Source of the DNA: Panulirus ornatus
Taxonomy: Eukaryota > Arthropoda > Malacostraca > Decapoda > Palinuridae
Reading direction: 5' to 3'
NCBI RefSeq assembly: GCF_036320965.1
Contig: NC_092255.1
Coordinates: forward strand, 14,806,563 to 14,870,562
Length of the DNA: 64,000 nt
The notes below the pieces were generated by a model. It was given only the letters and a program-made list of their open reading frames with translations. It had not been told where the DNA came from and did not search any database. A program made the position numbers and the translations under genes. Shown here piece by piece: positions 61,237 through 64,000 of the stretch. Each line of letters opens with the position of its first letter. Position 1 is the stretch's first letter.

Positions 61237-61405
61237 CAGTTGATATACATCGAAGAGACGAAGCTAGGACGCCAAATGGCGTCCTAGCTACGTCTCCTTG
61301 ATATATATCAACTGACTTATATTTCTCTCTCGTGTCTCCCCTGATGATGTGATTATTACACGAAAGTGCACTTGGGAACTTATCGTGTTTCATTTTCCCC
61401 GTGGA

Positions 61406-61410
<5 letters not shown>
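61237..61410 (-). mobile_element. Repeat C with a long terminal hairpin
   Basis: Consists of an inverted repeat at about 61237-61312 and the usual TGATGATGTGATTATTACAC, GAAAGTGCACTTGGGAACTT and GTGGACTCATAT, ending at (AT)n. It is the longest copy of repeat C here. The copy at 11025 also has the AATGGCGTCCTAGCTACGTC word, so the hairpin arm is part of the element. Confidence 0.75.

Positions 61411-61475
<65 letters not shown>
61410..61475. repeat. (AT)n microsatellite
   Basis: TA tract between repeat C and the tRNA-like hairpin region. Confidence 0.95.
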
Positions 61476-61479
<4 letters not shown>

Positions 61480-61512
61480 AACACGAATAGAATACATATG
61501 AACGCATAATAA

Positions 61513-61633
61513 CCTCCAACAGCCAGGATTCGAAGCCAGGACCTTTTGCATGGTAGTCGGCAAAGTTAACCGCTTGTTTAGCGTTTCGACTACCACGCAA
61601 AAGGTTCTGGGTTCGAATCCTGACTGTTGGAGG
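61513..61633. repeat. tRNA-like inverted repeat, 47-bp arms
   Basis: Left arm starts CCTCCAACAGCCAGGATTCG; right arm ends CGAATCCTGACTGTTGGAGG. The arms match at about 43 of 47 positions with a 27-base loop that includes GTTAACCGC. Each arm carries a B-box-like GGTTCGAATCC or its near copy. It looks like two tRNA-derived SINE heads in inverted order. Confidence 0.85.
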
Positions 61634-62124
61634 TATGATGTGATATATTACATAACTACTTTTGCGCACAGATCACATCACTGACCCATCCACTCCTCTC
61701 CTCTCTTCCTAGACACGTTCAATCAGACTGGCCTACCAATCGCCAATCAGCTTGGCCTTCCAATCACCAATCACTGCTTTCTCATCGCCGGAACACCTCC
61801 CACCTCACCACCCCTACGTCTTCATCCCCCTACCCACAACACAGTCACTGACCTCCCACCCACCCCCTTCCCCCAACCTCAAAACGGCCCCCCACTGCTT
61901 CCTGTATGTAGCCTGGATCCCCACCAAGTCCCACATTTCCACCCACACACCCAACCCCTCACACCTATTTCCAAGGGCACCCCCCTGCCTGTCACCCACC
62001 CCAGCCGTGTTTACTGCTGCACTGCCGCCCACGCCCCTTTCTTTTTTTTGCCAACGGTGGTGTCCCATCGATCGATTAACGACTGCGGGCAAGATTTGGT
62101 GGTGCATGAGCCATACATGGCGAA

Positions 62125-62126
<2 letters not shown>
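61634..62126. other. C-rich unassigned DNA
   Basis: No domain recognised in the open frames of either strand. AATCAGCTTGGCCTTCCAATC-type words near 61725-61775 form a short imperfect direct repeat. Confidence 0.4.

Positions 62127-62213
<87 letters not shown>
62127..62213 (+). repeat. (GA)n microsatellite
   Basis: About 43 GA dinucleotides. Confidence 0.95.
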
Positions 62214-62221
<8 letters not shown>

Positions 62222-62297
62222 CAAAACTTACATGAGTTTACCTACCGTGTGTATGTCTTAAAGCTTGTATGTGTACATATACATGTCTTAACCCCGC

Positions 62298-62326
62298 ACA
62301 CACACACACACACACTTTTGTGTGTG

Positions 62327-62409
<83 letters not shown>
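62298..62409. repeat. (CA)n, (TG)n and (TA)n compound
   Basis: (CA)n at about 62298-62315, TGTGTGTATG, then (TA)n from about 62329. Confidence 0.92.
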
Positions 62410-62412
<3 letters not shown>

Positions 62413-62545
62413 TCTATTATTTATTCATTATACTTTGTCGCTGCCTCCCGCGTTAGCAAGGTAGCGCAAGGAAACAGGTGAAAGAATGGCCCACCCCGCC
62501 CACATACACATGTATAAATACATACATATATATACATACAACCTT
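62410..62545 (-). mobile_element. Isolated LINE 3' tail
   Basis: On the minus strand it ends GCGCTACCTTGCTAACGCGG, GAGGCAGCGACAAAGTATAA. Upstream are GGGCCATTCTTTCACCTG and the CATGTGTATGTG-type 3' UTR words. Only the last 110-130 bases of the LINE are present. Confidence 0.8.
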
Positions 62546-63070
62546 CCATACACCATCCTGCCAGACACAGTCCCTCACATCACGTCACTCACGCGAAAGG
62601 TCATCTTATCCTTCTTGATGCACACGAGACGAGACGCTCTTCCCTCAGCGGTTTTGCCTTCGTACTCACCACCACAACCTTCCTCCCATCCTCCCTCCTC
62701 CCACGTCGTCGTCGTCAGCCCTTCCACAGGAGATGCTTTCCCATCACAGAGGCCCAAAGACGCGGTGCTGTCCCCCCGAAGGGCACGGAGGCACGCATTC
62801 ACAAATGCGCCACCTCTCCCTCCCTCCATCCATCCTCCTCATCTCCCTAACTCGTCAGCCTGATTGAGGCACCGTGCGAACGCCTTCAAGTCACGGCGGC
62901 TCCCTAACTCGATCGCACTAGAGGCAGGTCGAAGTGACCAAGGTCAGAAACAGGCCCGACAGTGGTCTGCACCAGGGGTATGATTGCCTGCGTGTGGTGT
63001 GCCCCAGGGAGGGAGGGAGGAAGGGAGGGAGGGAGGGAGTTCTACACACTCGTGGGCCCTCCGCCCCCAT
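62546..63070. other. Unassigned DNA
   Basis: No gene recognised; ends in a GGGA-rich run at about 63007-63040. Confidence 0.4.
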
Positions 63071-63072
63071 CT

Positions 63073-63182
63073 CGTGTGTGTGTGTGTGTGTGTCTATGTG
63101 TGTACGTATGTTTGTCTAATTACCTATGTGTATTGCGCAGGGAAGGAAGGCGGGGGGGGGGGATATACACTTGTGGGGCCAC

Positions 63183-63242
<60 letters not shown>

Positions 63243-63341
63243 TGAGTCTATGTGTATATGTGTTTGTCTAATTACCTATCTGTACTGTGCAGGTGTGTGT
63301 GTGTGGGGGGGGGGGTGGGAGTTATACACTCGTGGGCCCCC

Positions 63342-63396
<55 letters not shown>

Positions 63397-63400
63397 CCGC
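63073..63400 (+). repeat. Three (GT)n tracts in a roughly 120-160-bp duplication
   Basis: (GT)n at about 63074-63093, 63185-63240 and 63343-63394. Around each lie CTACACACTCGTGGGCC or a variant (ACACTTGTGGGGCCACCATG, TACACTCGTGGGCCCCCCAT) and TTTGTCTAATTACCTATNTG. The block has been tandemly triplicated. Confidence 0.9.
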
Positions 63401-63654
63401 CAATTACCTCTCTCTCGAACAGATTTGTGTTCGAGGCGTTTGCTGACTCATATGATTTACATACACACCCACTGATAAACTAGAGGGACGGGGTTGGTGT
63501 TGGGGAGGGAGGGAGGGAGGTTGGTTGGTTGGTGTCTAACTCAAAAGTGAGAGACAGGAATAAGATGATGAAGGGAGGGGCGGCCCGGCCAGGCAATTCT
63601 GAAGGATACACTATATTTCCCTTTTTTTCTCTTTTGGACTTTGACACACGGGCC

Positions 63655-64000
63655 TTAGAGACGTCGTAAACACCTGCGACAAGAGACGTCGTAACGCTTG
63701 TGATACAGACGTCGTAACGCCGGTGATACAGACGTCGTAACGCATGTGATACAGACGTCGTAACGCATGTGATACAGACGTCGTAACGCCGGTGATACAG
63801 ACGTCGTAACGCTTGTGATACAGACGTCGTAACGCCTGTGGTACAGACGTCGTAACGCATGTGATACAGACGTCGTAACGCATGTGATACAGACGTCGTA
63901 ACGCCTGTGATACAGACGTCGTAACGTCGGTGATACAGACGTCGTAACGCTTGTGATACAGACGTCGTAACGCCTGTGGTACAGACGTCGTAACGCTTGT
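63655..64000 (+). repeat. 23-bp minisatellite, at least 15 copies, runs off window
   Basis: Unit ACAGACGTCGTAACGC(C/T/A)TGTGAT. Each unit contains the palindrome GACGTC. Variants at the CTTG, CCGG, CATG and CCTG position appear in a non-random order. The array continues beyond 64000. Confidence 0.97.

Overview
The window looks like intergenic and intronic DNA from a large, repeat-swollen arthropod genome, most likely a decapod crustacean (shrimp, lobster, crayfish or crab). The reasons are an arthropod-type serotonin receptor gene with GT-AG introns, a very high load of long (AT)n, (AG)n and (AC)n microsatellites, and interspersed LINE and SINE fragments. There is no bacterial gene organisation: no operons, no ribosome-binding sites and no dense ORFs. 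The organism assignment is an inference from these traits, not a database match.

Only one host gene can be supported: part of a 5-HT7-type serotonin receptor on the minus strand. A large exon (about 25809-26732) carries the extracellular N-terminus, TM1 to TM5 and the start of intracellular loop 3. A second exon (20246-20369) continues loop 3 in the correct phase. The 5.4 kb intron between them is full of repeats. One surplus base near 26126 breaks the frame between TM3 and TM4. The TM6-TM7 exons were not found and should lie beyond the left edge of the window.

The recognisable transposon content falls into five groups. (1) Four 5'-truncated copies and one old relic of a non-LTR retrotransposon with an RTE-like reverse transcriptase C-terminus lie at 3117-4823, 7670-8706, 11631-12546, 47883-48897 and 60215-60765. 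(2) A SINE-like element of about 245 bp has about ten copies, and its last 30 or so bases match the LINE 3' end. (3) A tRNA-derived SINE family has five copies, all on the minus strand. (4) A short AT-bordered repeat of about 115 bp (repeat C) has four copies. (5) Single degraded pieces of a jockey-like RT and of a Penelope-like GIY-YIG domain are also present. Almost every fragment ends in a microsatellite, usually (TA)n.

The right half (28-64 kb) is dominated by more than fifteen minisatellite arrays with units of 18 to about 90 bp. The largest are at 31616-32440 (21 bp), 32580-33655 (31 bp), 43020-43690 (26 bp), 50225-51450 (64 bp), 52690-53375 (31 bp), 55010-55975 (21/42 bp), 56735-57875 (about 21 bp, G-rich), 58245-58870 (29 bp) and 63655-64000 (23 bp, running off the window). 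The many long reading frames inside these arrays come from periodic sequence and are not genes. The most interesting points are the LINE/SINE shared 3' hairpin with paired substitutions, the frame break and the CU tract beside a splice site in the receptor gene, and a dispersed element family that carries its own 21-bp minisatellite.
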